Shown piece after piece: positions 1 through 9,512 of a DNA stretch of 64,000 bases. The translations under genes and the position numbers were made by a program. Positions within the stretch are counted from its first letter, which is position 1; each line of letters opens with the position of its first letter. The notes beneath the pieces are model-generated. The model made no database searches, had not been told where the DNA came from, and saw nothing but the letters and a program-made list of their open reading frames with translations. Source of the DNA: an uncultured Acidimicrobiales bacterium (GTDB taxonomy: Bacteria > Actinomycetota > Acidimicrobiia > Acidimicrobiales > SHLQ01); contig CALJDK010000055.1 of assembly GCA_938023735.1 (NCBI GenBank), forward strand, positions 1-64,000. The letters are read 5' to 3'.

Positions 1-1008
1 ACCGCCGCTGTGGGTGTTTGCCACTCCGACCTTCATTTCATGGAAGGCCACTATCACGCCGATCTACCGGTGGTTCCCGGCCACGAGTCGGCCGGGGTGG
101 TCGAGAAGGTTGGCGAACGGGTCACCTACGTCGAGCCGGGCGACCATGTCATCACCTGCATGTCGGTGTTCTGCGGCCACTGCAAGCTTTGCACCACGGG
201 CCGTCCGTACTTGTGCGCAAGCCCCGAGACTCGCCGTACCGAGGGGTCACGGCTCAGCCTCGATGGAGCACCCATCGACCAACTCTACGAGCTGTCGTCC
301 TACGCCGAGAAGATGTTGGTGCACGAGCGGGCGGTGGTGAAGATTCGCAAAGATATGCCCCTCGATCGAGCTGCACTTATCGGGTGTGCGGTGATGACCG
401 GATTCGGCGCAGTGGTGAACACCGCACAGGTCGAGGTGGGCGCCTCGGTTGCCGTGGTCGGCTGCGGCGGCATTGGTTTGTCGGCCATTAATGGAGCGGC
501 GATCACCGGGGCCGGGCAGATCATCGCCATCGATGTGGTGGCCGACAAACTTGAAGCTGCGAAGCGCTTCGGCGCCACCGACTTCATCGACTCGTCGGGG
601 CTGTCATCGGCTGAGGTTGTCGACGCGGTCAAGGCCCTTACCGGCGGGGGAGTGGAGTACTCCTTCGAAGCCGTTGGCGTCAAGGCCACCACCGAACAGT
701 GTTTCGACATGTTGTGCCCGGGCGGCGACGCCACCGTCATCGGTATGGTGCCCGAGGGGCAACGGGTCGAGATCGATGCGTCAGAGTTGTTGATGGAAAA
801 GACCCTGCAGGGGTCGAATATGGGATCGAACCGGTTCCGGGTCGACATGCCCCGTCTCGTCGAGTTTTACCTCGACGGCAAGCTTCATCTCGACGAACTC
901 ATCTCGAAACGAATTGGGCTCGACGCAATCAACGAGGCCTTCGACGAGATGAAGGCAGGTTCGGTAACCCGAAGCGTCATTACCTTCGGCCCTGACTCCA
1001 ACAACTAA
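1..1008 (+). CDS. Zinc-dependent alcohol dehydrogenase (MDR), 5' truncated
   Basis: The frame is open to the window edge, so the N-terminus is missing; the first visible codons read TAAVGVCHSD. Visible medium-chain dehydrogenase features are the catalytic zinc cysteine in GVCHSD, the GHE motif in PGHESAGVV, the four structural-zinc cysteines in CGHCKLCTTGRPYLC, and the Rossmann motif GCGGIGLSAINGA. The product should oxidise an alcohol with NAD(P); the substrate cannot be read from sequence. It resembles the full-length paralogue at 46061-47155 in organisation. Such class III-like dehydrogenases are common in actinobacterial lipid and steroid catabolism. Confidence 0.9.
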   Translation, partial: TAAVGVCHSDLHFMEGHYHADLPVVPGHESAGVVEKVGERVTYVEPGDHVITCMSVFCGHCKLCTTGRPYLCASPETRRTEGSRLSLDGAPIDQLYELSSYAEKMLVHERAVVKIRKDMPLDRAALIGCAVMTGFGAVVNTAQVEVGASVAVVGCGGIGLSAINGAAITGAGQIIAIDVVADKLEAAKRFGATDFIDSSGLSSAEVVDAVKALTGGGVEYSFEAVGVKATTEQCFDMLCPGGDATVIGMVPEGQRVEIDASELLMEKTLQGSNMGSNRFRVDMPRLVEFYLDGKLHLDELISKRIGLDAINEAFDEMKAGSVTRSVITFGPDSNN

Positions 1009-1020
1009 TCGCGGCGCTGG

Positions 1021-1398
1021 CTAGTCGGCGAAGCTCACCAGAATCGCGGCGTTGGCAATAACGATTCCGTCGCCTGGGGGCCGGGTGTCGCTTGGTTCGG
1101 CGGCGACATCGAGTCCGCCCGTCTGAACGTTGACGGTGACCGTGCCGTACGGGACCTCTTCGGCAACTGCCACAACGTCGACTTCGCCGGGCTGCTGCAC
1201 ACCGATTCGAACCTCGACGTACATGTCGTGAACAGTCTTGTCGGTCGCGCGAAAGAAGTTGAGGCTGCTGTGGCGAAGCGCGTCGGACACCGCTCGTCGA
1301 GCAGCCTTGGTGTAGTCGTTGCCGTGAACATCGACACCCATACCCATCTCGGTGATCCAACGGGTGGTCTGGGGCTTGTCGGCTTCGGCGTCACTCAT
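1021..1398 (-). CDS. Lin0512 family protein
   Basis: This 125-residue protein matches from memory the conserved Lin0512 family, with the characteristic stretch EMGMGVDVHGNDYTKAARRA near residues 16-35 followed by a short alternating strand pattern. The function of the family is not established. The gene converges on the alcohol dehydrogenase (12-bp gap) and is divergent from the monooxygenase at 1458, with a 59-bp shared upstream region. No signal peptide or membrane segment is visible. Confidence 0.7.
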   Translation of the reverse strand: MSDAEADKPQTTRWITEMGMGVDVHGNDYTKAARRAVSDALRHSSLNFFRATDKTVHDMYVEVRIGVQQPGEVDVVAVAEEVPYGTVTVNVQTGGLDVAAEPSDTRPPGDGIVIANAAILVSFAD

Positions 1399-1457
1399 CA
1401 GCCAATCAAAGCACCGATGGATTACTGACTCCGAGGCGGGGCCGATAGCTTGAAAAT

Positions 1458-2957
1458 ATGGACAACACCCAAGACACGCAGCATTTCGATGTTGTGGTGG
1501 TCGGCGCCGGCATTTCTGGCATCGGCGCTGCGTACCACCTGCAAGAGTTCTGCCCCGACCGGACCTTTACGATCCTCGAAGGCCGTGAACGTCTCGGCGG
1601 AACCTGGGACCTCTTCCGGTACCCGGGAGTTCGGTCGGACAGCGACATGCACACCCTCGGCTATAGCTTCAAGCCTTGGAAAGACAAGAAAACCATCGCC
1701 GATGGTCCGGCCATTCTCGACTATCTCAATGAGACCGTCGACGAGTACGACATTCGCCGCAAGATCCGGTTCAACCACCTGGTTACCGACGCCAAATGGT
1801 CGACCGACGATGCCACCTGGACGGTGTCCACCACCCGAGCCGACGGCGGCTCAACCCAGACCTACACCTGCAACTTCTTGTTCATGTGCTCGGGCTACTA
1901 CAGCTACAAGGGCGGCTATGAGCCAGAGTTCCCGGGCAGCGAGCGGTTCGGCGGCGAGGTCGTGCATCCCCAGAAGTGGCCCGAAGATCTCGACTACGCC
2001 GGGAAGAAGGTCGTCATCATCGGATCAGGCGCCACCGCGGTCACGCTGGTGCCGGCAATGGCCGATACCGCCGAGCACGTCACGATGCTTCAGCGATCGC
2101 CGACCTATGTGGTGACCCGCCCGTCACAAGACAAGTTGGCCAATAACCTTCGGAAGGTGCTGCCCGAGAAGTTGGCGTACGAAATCACCCGTCGCCGCAA
2201 CGTGTGGCGGGGCGAGATGGTCTACAAGAAAACCCGCACCGAACCCGACAAGGTCAAAGACCTGCTGCTCAAAGGTGTGCGCGACGAGTTGGGTGAGGAC
2301 TACGACGTCGACACCCACTTCACACCTACCTACAACCCGTGGGACCAGCGCATGTGCTTGGTGCCCGACAGCGACCTGTTCGCATCGATCCGCGATGAGA
2401 AAGCCACCGTTGTCACCGACTTCATCGAAACCTTCACCGAAACAGGCATTCAGCTGAAGTCGGGTCAGCACCTCGACGCCGACATCATCGTTACTGCGAC
2501 CGGCCTGCAACTGGTGACCTTGGGTGAGATGACCTTTGAAGTCGACGGCAATCCCGTCGACTTCTCCGAGGTGTGGACCTACAAGGGGCTGGCCTACAGC
2601 GACGTCCCCAACCTGGTGTCGTCGTTTGGTTACATCAACGCATCGTGGACCCTGCGGGCCGACCTCACCTGCGAGTACGTGTGCCGACTTCTCAACCACA
2701 TGGCCGAAACGGGAACCGATGCGTGTACGCCGCGGCTTCGTCCCGCAGATGCCGACATGCCTCGACGGCCATGGATCGACGATTTCTCTGCGGGCTATAT
2801 GCAGCGCATGATGCCGATGATGCCCAAGCAGGGCGACCGGGCTCCGTGGCTCAACACCCAGAGCTACAGCGCCGACAAAAAGCTCTTTCGGGAAGGTCCC
2901 ATCGCCGACGGCGTGATGCGCTTCACCAAGAAGGCTCGAGTCAGAGAAACGGTTTGA
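1458..2957 (+). CDS. Flavin-containing / Baeyer-Villiger-type monooxygenase
   Basis: A 499-residue FAD- and NADPH-dependent monooxygenase. Visible motifs are the N-terminal FAD Rossmann motif GAGISGIGAAYHL, GGTWDLFRYPGVRSDSD, the Baeyer-Villiger fingerprint FGGEVVHPQKWP (F-x-G-x3-H-x3-W), and a second nucleotide motif GSGATAVTL. The RSDSDMHTLGYSFKPW region resembles EthA-type enzymes. It likely inserts oxygen into a ketone or oxidises a heteroatom; the substrate is unknown. It ends 13 bp before the end of the convergent LivH-LivM-MFS gene. Confidence 0.88.
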   Translation: MDNTQDTQHFDVVVVGAGISGIGAAYHLQEFCPDRTFTILEGRERLGGTWDLFRYPGVRSDSDMHTLGYSFKPWKDKKTIADGPAILDYLNETVDEYDIRRKIRFNHLVTDAKWSTDDATWTVSTTRADGGSTQTYTCNFLFMCSGYYSYKGGYEPEFPGSERFGGEVVHPQKWPEDLDYAGKKVVIIGSGATAVTLVPAMADTAEHVTMLQRSPTYVVTRPSQDKLANNLRKVLPEKLAYEITRRRNVWRGEMVYKKTRTEPDKVKDLLLKGVRDELGEDYDVDTHFTPTYNPWDQRMCLVPDSDLFASIRDEKATVVTDFIETFTETGIQLKSGQHLDADIIVTATGLQLVTLGEMTFEVDGNPVDFSEVWTYKGLAYSDVPNLVSSFGYINASWTLRADLTCEYVCRLLNHMAETGTDACTPRLRPADADMPRRPWIDDFSAGYMQRMMPMMPKQGDRAPWLNTQSYSADKKLFREGPIADGVMRFTKKARVRETV

Positions 2958-2970
2958 GCCGGATACTTCG

Positions 2971-5900
2971 TTAGACCAGAAGGGCCTCGACCTCGGTCGC
3001 GCCAACGGCGGCGACGTCGTCGTCGAGGGTTCGGCGGGCCTGCAGTGAGGCGAAACCACTGAGTGCGCCCACCGACAGCACGATCACCATGCCGGCGCCA
3101 AGGTGGCCGACCTCGTCGTCGCCACATTCGTAGTTTGCGATGCCGGGGCGATCATCGTCGTCGGCAAGATCCCCGAGCTTCACCCGGCCGTCGATGCACT
3201 CGTACCGGTCGGCCCGATCCTCGACCGCCTGGTCGTCGACGATAGCCACCGGAACGTCACGGTCGGTGAAGGTGATCTGGTCGGCGATGAAGCCGATCGC
3301 CAGCGGAGTAAGTGCGCTGAGAAGGAGTCGGAAGAATGCGTTGACCGAGAACACCGAACCGCGAATTCGGGCGGGAGTGACCTCGCTGATCAACGAGACG
3401 AGGATTGGCCCGGCGGCCACGAGTCCTGCGGCGCCGAACACCAGAAACGGGAACTTCAGCGAAACTGGTGTGGGGGAGTAGGCGAGCATCAGCAGGAGGA
3501 TGCCCAGCTCGGCGCCGATGACGGCGATCCACAGTTTGATGTGGCGCAGTCGGTCGGGGTCGATCGGTTCGGGTTCCGGGTGTTCAACCGTCGGATCCAG
3601 ATTGTCGATGGGGCTCCGCCCGGGAAGCAGCTGGATCAGGCCTCGTACGCCACCGCCAGCCGGCATACGACGGGCCACGAGTTCTGGCCCTCGGGACGCA
3701 ACCCACGCACCGATGAGGGCACCGGCTAACGAGGCGAAGCCGAAAAGGCCTGCCGCTTCGCCCGCAGTGAGGTCGTGATGGCGGCGCAGGAACGTGGGAG
3801 CCCAGAACGTGACACCGATTGGCGGGCCGAAGCTCAGCGCAGTTCCGGCAATCAGATAGGGGATCGATTTCACCCGCCAGATGCTCGACAGCGACTCGCC
3901 CCACGGAACAGCTTCTTCGGCGGCGTTGTCATGCTGGTCCCCTGTGCCTCCTGTGTCACCCTGGGCGGCGCCATGGCCATCGCTGGCGCCCCGGGCCGGT
4001 TCGGGTAACTGCGAGACGAACCAGATGAGTAGTGCGGCCGGTATGGCTCCGACCACGAATGCCCATCTCCAGCCTGCCTTGTCGATCACGATGCCAGCAG
4101 CCAGCGTGCCGAACGCGCCACCGAGAATTGGGGCAACAAGACGCCACGAGAACGCTTTGTGGCGTAACCGGGCCGGGTAGAAATCCGACAGCAGCGACGA
4201 TGACGTGGGATCGTCGATGGTGGTCATCATGCCCAGCGCAGTGCGAAGCACAAACAGGTGAGCAAAGCGCTGAATGGCGCCGGTGAGCGCCGATGTGGCC
4301 GCCCACACGACCATCAGGACGGTGAGGAGTCGCGTGCGGTTGACCCGGTCGGCGAGTCGGCCCGCAAACACCACCACGGCGGCTCCGGCCATGACATCGG
4401 CAAACGGTAGAAAGCCAGCCTGGGTGTCGCTGAACCCGAACTCGTCCTGAAGATCCTCGAGTGCGATGGGCAGAATGCCGCGGGCGATGAAGTCGGCCAT
4501 TGCGATTCCGCCGAGTACGAGCACCGGGATACGTCCGGCATCGCCCCAGGCCGCTTTTTCTGCGGGCCGGTCGTTCCAATGCTCCTTCCAGCGCTGTCGG
4601 CGGTCAGAAAGGCGGAGGATGCCCTCGCCGTTTGCCATCCGGGCGGCGGCCAGAAGACCAAAGGCGCCGACCAGCGGCGCATACCGGGTAAACGACCCGC
4701 CCGAGTCGCTCCCCGACAGCGACGCCAGAAGGCCGCCGGATACGAGCACACCGCCGAGAAAGGCGCCCTTTACGGTCGTGATGCCGGCGATGTACGCAAA
4801 CGCCAGCAACCCCAAGCCGGCGAACAACCCGAAGTTGCTCGCAGTAACGGCGGGGATCTTGTAGGCGAAGAGCACGCCGGCGACCGCTGCCAGACCCGAA
4901 GAGATTGCGAAACCGAGGAGCTTGGTGTTGCCGACGTCGATGCCGACCGCCGCGGCTGCTCGTTCATTCGAACGCACCGCAAGAAAGCGGCGTCCGATAA
5001 CGCCTCGCCGAGTGTTGGCCACCAACAGCGCACAGATGATCGACATGATGATGACGAGGGCCGTGTAGCCCGGACTGTCCGGGGTTCCGGCGTACACGCC
5101 CGATTGCTCGACCTGACGAGGTCCGCCGACGTAGATACCGAACCACCTGGGAACCGGCGTGGGGTTGCTACTGATGGCGCCCTCGCCCATGAGCACCGGG
5201 TTACCGAGAAACAGATCCTCGATGGCGATGACTGCAGTGATCGTGATGATCGCGAGTTGGAAGCCTCGAACCTGTAGCGCTGGAAGCCCAATCACAACGC
5301 CTACGAGCACGACGATCACGACCGCCAAGAGTGCCGCAAGGGGTGCCGGAAGGTCGGCGCCAGTATTGGCAACAAGGTCGGTGGCTCGCACCGATGTGCC
5401 GTCGGCACTGAGTCGAATCATCAGGAACGCAGCGAGACCAGCCAAGCTCCACTGCGCAAGCGAGACCTGGCCCAAGAAGCCGATGAGCACCACCAGCGAC
5501 AACATGAAGATGCCGGCTACCAGGGTGGTGGTGATTCCGCTGTCGATTCGCCAGTTGCCTACCAGCACAAGAAAGACCGTGAATCCAGTGACCACCAGGA
5601 GCGACCGCGCCGAGTCGGGCGAGGCGGGGGCTCGAGCCTGTCCCCGGAGCACGAGGCTGCCGCGCACCGGAAGCTTGTCGCCTCGAAGAAACAGGATTGC
5701 GATGACGATGACGAGAGGGATGACCTGTCGGACACCATCGGCCGGCGCCCAGTCGGGCCAGCCTTCCCGGCCGGCGACCCAGATACCACCCGACTGGATC
5801 ATGCCAATCGCTACGCCCCCGAGCGCAGCGCCGGCGACCGAGGTGAGGTTGCCGACCAAAGCAGCGCCAAGCGCTGGCACCACCAACAAGGTCATGTTGG

Positions 5901-6678
5901 AGGGCTGGGTGAACCCGACGAACATCATGCCGACGATGCCAGCCAGAATCGCCGAAATGACCCAGGTAGTTCCTGCGATCGCATCGGCCGAGTAGCCGAG
6001 GAGCGAGATCCCCCGCTCGTTTTCGTCAACCGCCCGCGCGGCAAGCCCAAATCGTGTGAAACGGATCAGCGCCCAAGCGCCCACGGTGACCACAACTCCG
6101 GCCACGAACAGCCACAGGTTGCTCGTCGGGAGGTCAGAGCCGAGTCCAAGAAAGTTTCGGACGGGTTCCTGGTTGCGTGAGAACACGCCCAAGCCCTGGT
6201 CACCTCGCACCGATCTCCCGAAGTGCACGAACGCGACAGCTTGGAGATAAATCATCACGCCGACGGATCCGAGCACCTTGCTGAGCGGCGAGGCGTGTCG
6301 TAGCGGTCGGAAGACGAGCAGGTGGGCCATGATGCCGATGAGGGCAGACATCGCGAGTCCGACGAACACGGCAACGCTGGCGTTGAGTGGGGATTCGCCC
6401 AGGGTGATTCGGACCGGAAGGTTGTTGATGTGTAGAGCTTGGAGCCAGCCCCACTCGGGAATGATGTCGACCCATGGCAGGTAGATGTCGCCCGATCCCC
6501 CAAGATCTTCCGATGTGCGGATCTGGTTTAAGGTGAGCGCGCTGTACATGGCGATAGCGCCATGACTGAAGTTGATAACCCCAGAACCCCGGTAAGCAAC
6601 AACAAGTCCAACAGCCAGAATCGCGAAGACCGCTCCGGGCCCTATGCCAAGCAGCAGCGAGAACAAAAAGTCAGACAA
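2971..6678 (-). CDS. LivH-LivM-MFS triple fusion transporter
   Basis: A single uninterrupted frame of 1235 residues. Residues about 1-335 are a LivH-type branched-chain amino-acid ABC permease (start of protein, VINFSHGA, GLAARAVDENERGISLLGYS). Residues about 355-690 are a LivM-type permease (GQVSLAQWSLAGLAAF, RRFLAVRSNERAAAAVGI). Residues about 715-1225 are a major facilitator carrier with motif A (GRLADRVNRTR) and a hydrophilic loop rich in G, D and H. LivH-LivM fusions are known; the added MFS half is unusual. The start is TTG: an in-frame TAG lies 9 nt upstream of it. No LivF, LivG or binding-protein gene is adjacent, so the ATPase partner must be elsewhere. Confidence 0.85.
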   Translation of the reverse strand: MSDFLFSLLLGIGPGAVFAILAVGLVVAYRGSGVINFSHGAIAMYSALTLNQIRTSEDLGGSGDIYLPWVDIIPEWGWLQALHINNLPVRITLGESPLNASVAVFVGLAMSALIGIMAHLLVFRPLRHASPLSKVLGSVGVMIYLQAVAFVHFGRSVRGDQGLGVFSRNQEPVRNFLGLGSDLPTSNLWLFVAGVVVTVGAWALIRFTRFGLAARAVDENERGISLLGYSADAIAGTTWVISAILAGIVGMMFVGFTQPSNMTLLVVPALGAALVGNLTSVAGAALGGVAIGMIQSGGIWVAGREGWPDWAPADGVRQVIPLVIVIAILFLRGDKLPVRGSLVLRGQARAPASPDSARSLLVVTGFTVFLVLVGNWRIDSGITTTLVAGIFMLSLVVLIGFLGQVSLAQWSLAGLAAFLMIRLSADGTSVRATDLVANTGADLPAPLAALLAVVIVVLVGVVIGLPALQVRGFQLAIITITAVIAIEDLFLGNPVLMGEGAISSNPTPVPRWFGIYVGGPRQVEQSGVYAGTPDSPGYTALVIIMSIICALLVANTRRGVIGRRFLAVRSNERAAAAVGIDVGNTKLLGFAISSGLAAVAGVLFAYKIPAVTASNFGLFAGLGLLAFAYIAGITTVKGAFLGGVLVSGGLLASLSGSDSGGSFTRYAPLVGAFGLLAAARMANGEGILRLSDRRQRWKEHWNDRPAEKAAWGDAGRIPVLVLGGIAMADFIARGILPIALEDLQDEFGFSDTQAGFLPFADVMAGAAVVVFAGRLADRVNRTRLLTVLMVVWAATSALTGAIQRFAHLFVLRTALGMMTTIDDPTSSSLLSDFYPARLRHKAFSWRLVAPILGGAFGTLAAGIVIDKAGWRWAFVVGAIPAALLIWFVSQLPEPARGASDGHGAAQGDTGGTGDQHDNAAEEAVPWGESLSSIWRVKSIPYLIAGTALSFGPPIGVTFWAPTFLRRHHDLTAGEAAGLFGFASLAGALIGAWVASRGPELVARRMPAGGGVRGLIQLLPGRSPIDNLDPTVEHPEPEPIDPDRLRHIKLWIAVIGAELGILLLMLAYSPTPVSLKFPFLVFGAAGLVAAGPILVSLISEVTPARIRGSVFSVNAFFRLLLSALTPLAIGFIADQITFTDRDVPVAIVDDQAVEDRADRYECIDGRVKLGDLADDDDRPGIANYECGDDEVGHLGAGMVIVLSVGALSGFASLQARRTLDDDVAAVGATEVEALLV

Positions 6679-7069
6679 GCGCGCAACCTAATACCCAACC
6701 GCAAGAGCACCAAAAGCTACGCGTTTAGCGTGCACCTGACGGCTCCTAGCGCCGCTTCTGGGCACCACGCCGCCTTGACTCGACTCGTTTGGAGCCTGCA
6801 CCGTACGTTGCCGCGACGGGAACCGGTTCCCGCTTCCACCCGCCGCTTCCGGGACCGCGATTACTGCCCTCCGGGCGGGCCGTTCCGCACGGAGCGGCTC
6901 GCGGCGCGCCGTTTGTCTGTTGCTCGTCGCCAGCTTGCAGATTCTTTGGTGGCCGCAGCGCACCGGCTGGTTTGTTGTCTTTGAAGGCTATTCCCTGCAG
7001 GACCCGCGACACAGGTGTCTGACACCTGTGTCGCGACGGACTAGGGAGCTTGCGAGCGAACGACCAGAG
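6679..7069. other. 391-bp intergenic region without a supported gene
   Basis: It lies between the TTG start of the fused transporter and the 3' end of the thiolase, both on the minus strand, so it must hold the thiolase terminator and the transporter promoter. It contains the palindrome GGGAACCGGTTCCC near 6819, a 15-bp-arm inverted repeat at 7005-7035, and a stop-codon-adjacent repeat at 7046-7072. No convincing coding frame was found. Confidence 0.6.
7005..7035. repeat. Perfect 15-bp-arm palindrome (REP-like), copy 1
   Basis: Left arm 7005-7019 (CGCGACACAGGTGTC) and right arm 7021-7035 are perfect reverse complements around one unpaired base. A near-identical palindrome occurs at 51697-51727 and a shorter relative (CGCGACAC arms) at 39726-39746. 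Dispersed extragenic positions suggest a REP-like family or a terminator-like element. Confidence 0.75.
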
Positions 7070-7072
7070 TCA
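7046..7072 (-). repeat. Stop-codon-adjacent repeat family B, copy 1
   Basis: This 27-bp sequence matches 43391-43417 at 24 of 27 positions. Read on the minus strand it begins with the stop codon of the thiolase (TGA) and continues as CTC-GGTCG-TCGCTCGCAAGCTC. The second copy likewise begins with the stop codon of an unrelated gene. Confidence 0.65.
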
Positions 7073-8227
7073 GAGGGCCTCGATGATGGTTACGTTGGCT
7101 TGGCCGCCGCCTTCGCACATGGTTTGGAGGCCGTAGCGGCCGCCGGTGCGCTCGAGTTCGTTGAGCATGGTGGTCATGAGGCGGGCGCCGGTGCAGCCGA
7201 GCGGGTGGCCCAGGGCGATGGCGCCGCCGTTGACGTTGACCTTCTCGTGAGGAATGTCGTGCTCGTGCATCCATGCCAGAGGCACCGGGGCGAACGCTTC
7301 GTTGCATTCGAACAGGTCGAAATCGTCGATCTTCATGCCGGTCTTCTCGAGGGCATAGCGGGTGGCTTCGATCGGGCCGGTGAGCATGTAGATCGGGTCA
7401 TCGCCGCGCACGCTGAGGTGATGGATGCGGGCCCGAGGCTTGAGGTCGTGATCCTTCAGCGCCTGCTCGGAACACACCAGCATGGCTGCGGCGCCGTCGG
7501 ACAGCTGACTGGCCATGGCGGCGGTGATTCGCCCACCTTCGACCAGCGGGTTGAGCTGCGCCATCTTCTCGAGGCTTCCACCACGGCGAGGGCCCTCATC
7601 GTTCTTGGTGTCGCCGAACGGCACGATCTCGCGTTCGAAGCGGCCTTCGTCGATGGCGGTGATTGCCCGCTCGTGTGATTCGAAGGCGAACTTCTCCATG
7701 TCTTCGCGTTCGAAACCCCACTTCTCGGCGATGAGTTCGGCGCCACGAAATTGGCTGACCTCTTGGGTGCCGTAGCGGTCGACCCAGCCGGTGCTGGTGG
7801 TGAACGGGTCAGTGGCGGTGACGCCCACGTGTTCGGCTACGGTCATCGCAGCGCCGATGGGAATCATGGACATGTTCTGGATACCGCCGGCCACCATCAC
7901 GTCGTTAACGCCGGCCATAACACCGGTGGAGGCAAAGTGAACGGCCTGTTGGCCCGAACCACATTGGCGATCGATGGTGACACCGGGGACGGTTTGGGGG
8001 AGTCCGGCTGCGAGCCATGCAGTACGAGCGACATCGCCAGCCTGGGGGCCGATGTTGTCGAGGCAGCCCATAATGACGTCTTCGACGGCTTCGGGGTCGA
8101 TGCCGGTGCGGTCCATCAAGGCTTTGATGGCGTGGGCGCCCATATCGGCAGGGTGCACCTCGGCAAAGGCGCCGCCTCGTTTTCCAACCGGCGTGCGGAC
8201 TGCGTCGACGATGTATGCGTCACCCAT
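7070..8227 (-). CDS. Acetyl-CoA C-acyltransferase (thiolase), FadA5-like
   Basis: A 385-residue classical thiolase. The nucleophilic cysteine lies in [12 protein letters not shown], the [11 protein letters not shown] motif and the C-terminal [16 protein letters not shown] motif (catalytic His and Cys) are all present. Classical degradative thiolases cleave 3-ketoacyl-CoA to a shortened acyl-CoA and acetyl-CoA in beta-oxidation. The CGSGQQ context resembles the actinobacterial steroid side-chain thiolase FadA5, but paralogues share it, so the substrate stays open. Neighbours are not obviously in one operon with it. Confidence 0.92.
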   Translation of the reverse strand: MGDAYIVDAVRTPVGKRGGAFAEVHPADMGAHAIKALMDRTGIDPEAVEDVIMGCLDNIGPQAGDVARTAWLAAGLPQTVPGVTIDRQCGSGQQAVHFASTGVMAGVNDVMVAGGIQNMSMIPIGAAMTVAEHVGVTATDPFTTSTGWVDRYGTQEVSQFRGAELIAEKWGFEREDMEKFAFESHERAITAIDEGRFEREIVPFGDTKNDEGPRRGGSLEKMAQLNPLVEGGRITAAMASQLSDGAAAMLVCSEQALKDHDLKPRARIHHLSVRGDDPIYMLTGPIEATRYALEKTGMKIDDFDLFECNEAFAPVPLAWMHEHDIPHEKVNVNGGAIALGHPLGCTGARLMTTMLNELERTGGRYGLQTMCEGGGQANVTIIEAL

Positions 8228-8341
8228 GATGGTGTCTCCTGAAGTGGTGGGTCGTGGCGAAGGAAAATCACCGCGTTCTTCGGATTACCGTATGCGTTCT
8301 CGGGCGAAAATCGCCAGAAACCGGGCCAGATTTCTCGAGCG

Positions 8342-9487
8342 TTAGGGCTGAAACTTGGGGTAGTAGTTTGCCGGGCCCATCGCCTGGACATCGGCTACCC
8401 ATTCGCTTGCGTAGGGCCACGCTTCCTCGTTGCCCTCCATCGGGCCTTGCCAGAACCGGGCAAAGGGGCCCTCGCCTCCGGGTTCGAGTGACCACGCCTG
8501 GCGTCGGTAGGCGAAGTTGTCCGGCACCAGCTCGTGCGCTTGGCGGAAGTGCCCGATGGCTGCCTCGTGTTTTCCCTGTTGTTCGAGATGCGTTGCGAGG
8601 GCGAAGTGGGCTTGACCTTTCGACGTGTTGCCGTCGCGTGGCTGGGAGCGAGCGATGACCTCGTCGGGGCTAAGCGCATAGCTGCTGTCGGCGCCGTTGG
8701 TGACCCAGTCGCGAAGCGCTGCTTCGTAGGCCTCGGGGCTGGCTTCGATATGCACGGCTTCGGCCATGATGGCGTTGGCCCGATCAGGGAACTCATCCAT
8801 GCCTTCGAATGGGTTGGTTCGTGCGACATCAATCGATGGTGGTGCGGGGGCGGCCTCCGCCGGTCGCACGATCATGCCGTCTTCGTCGATCCACACGCTG
8901 TTGGGGATGTTGATGATGCCGAACTTCGCTGCGACGAGGTGGTTGGCGTCGATGAGCGACGGGTGTTCGGGGTTCGCAGCCTCAATGAATCGCCGACAAG
9001 CCTCGGGGCCTGCGGTGTCCATACCAACGGTGACCACTTCGAGTCCCTGGGGGTGGAGTTCGGAACGCAGTGCCTGCCACACGGGCAGGTCGCCGGAGCA
9101 GCCTCAATAGGGTGACCACGCCACCATCAGTACTTTTTTCCCACGAAGCGATGACAGTGAGAAGTCGCTACCGGAAAGGTCGGGCAGTGTCAGCTCGGGG
9201 GCAACTGCAGTGGCCAGTGCCCGGCCGCCGAGGGTTTCTGGTCCGAGGGCCCAGAGGCCGTGATCGGTGTCGGCGACAAGCGCCAGCCCTAGCTGCTCGG
9301 CAAGTTCTTCGATATTTACCGTGGGGCTTACGGTGCCGGTGCCGGTGCCGGTGTCGGTGCTGTGTGCGGTGGCATCGGGGCCGAGGGGGATACACACCTC
9401 GCCCTTGCAGGCTCCTTCGGGTTTGAGTTCCCAACCAGTGGCGGTTTCGAATGCGTTACGTTCAACGGTGAGCGAATCGGTAATCAT
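8342..9487 (-). CDS. Redoxin-domain protein with in-frame TGA, candidate selenoprotein
   Basis: Two collinear frames, 9107-9487 and 8342-9103, are separated only by a TGA at 9104-9106. Read through, residues around 128 are VAWSPY-U-GCSGDLPVWQAL, the active-site loop of a thioredoxin-fold redoxin, with U at residue 128 and Cys at 130. The downstream half shows HPQGLEVVTVGMD and IPNSVWIDEDG, typical of redoxins, then a TPR-like helical pair (AHFALATHLEQQGKHEAAIG). The N-terminus has CKGEVC and a TGTGTGT run encoded by GGCACC repeats. The ATG at 9487 is chosen; longer starts run into low-complexity sequence. The total is 381 residues including Sec. A hairpin fitting a bacterial SECIS follows the TGA. 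The alternative is a nonsense mutation or sequencing error. Confidence 0.8.
9073..9089 (-). promoter_or_regulatory. Candidate bacterial SECIS hairpin of the redoxin gene
   Basis: On the mRNA, 14 nt after the UGA, CCUGCC pairs perfectly with GGCAGG around a 5-nt loop CGUGU. The loop lies 21-25 nt downstream of the UGA, the window expected for SelB-recognised bacterial SECIS elements, and contains G and U. It lies inside the coding sequence, as bacterial SECIS elements do. Confidence 0.65.
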
Positions 9488-9512
9488 GGACTGGACCCTA
9501 CACGGCCGTCCT

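Noticed and set aside
2124-3059. 311-residue minus-strand ORF over the first monooxygenase
   Set aside because: It is an antisense shadow of a well-supported flavoprotein gene with no domain signature.
9104-9106. Simple nonsense mutation in the redoxin gene
   Set aside because: Not excluded, but less likely: the TGA falls exactly on the redox Cys, both halves keep coding quality, and a SECIS-like hairpin follows, as in a second gene of the window.
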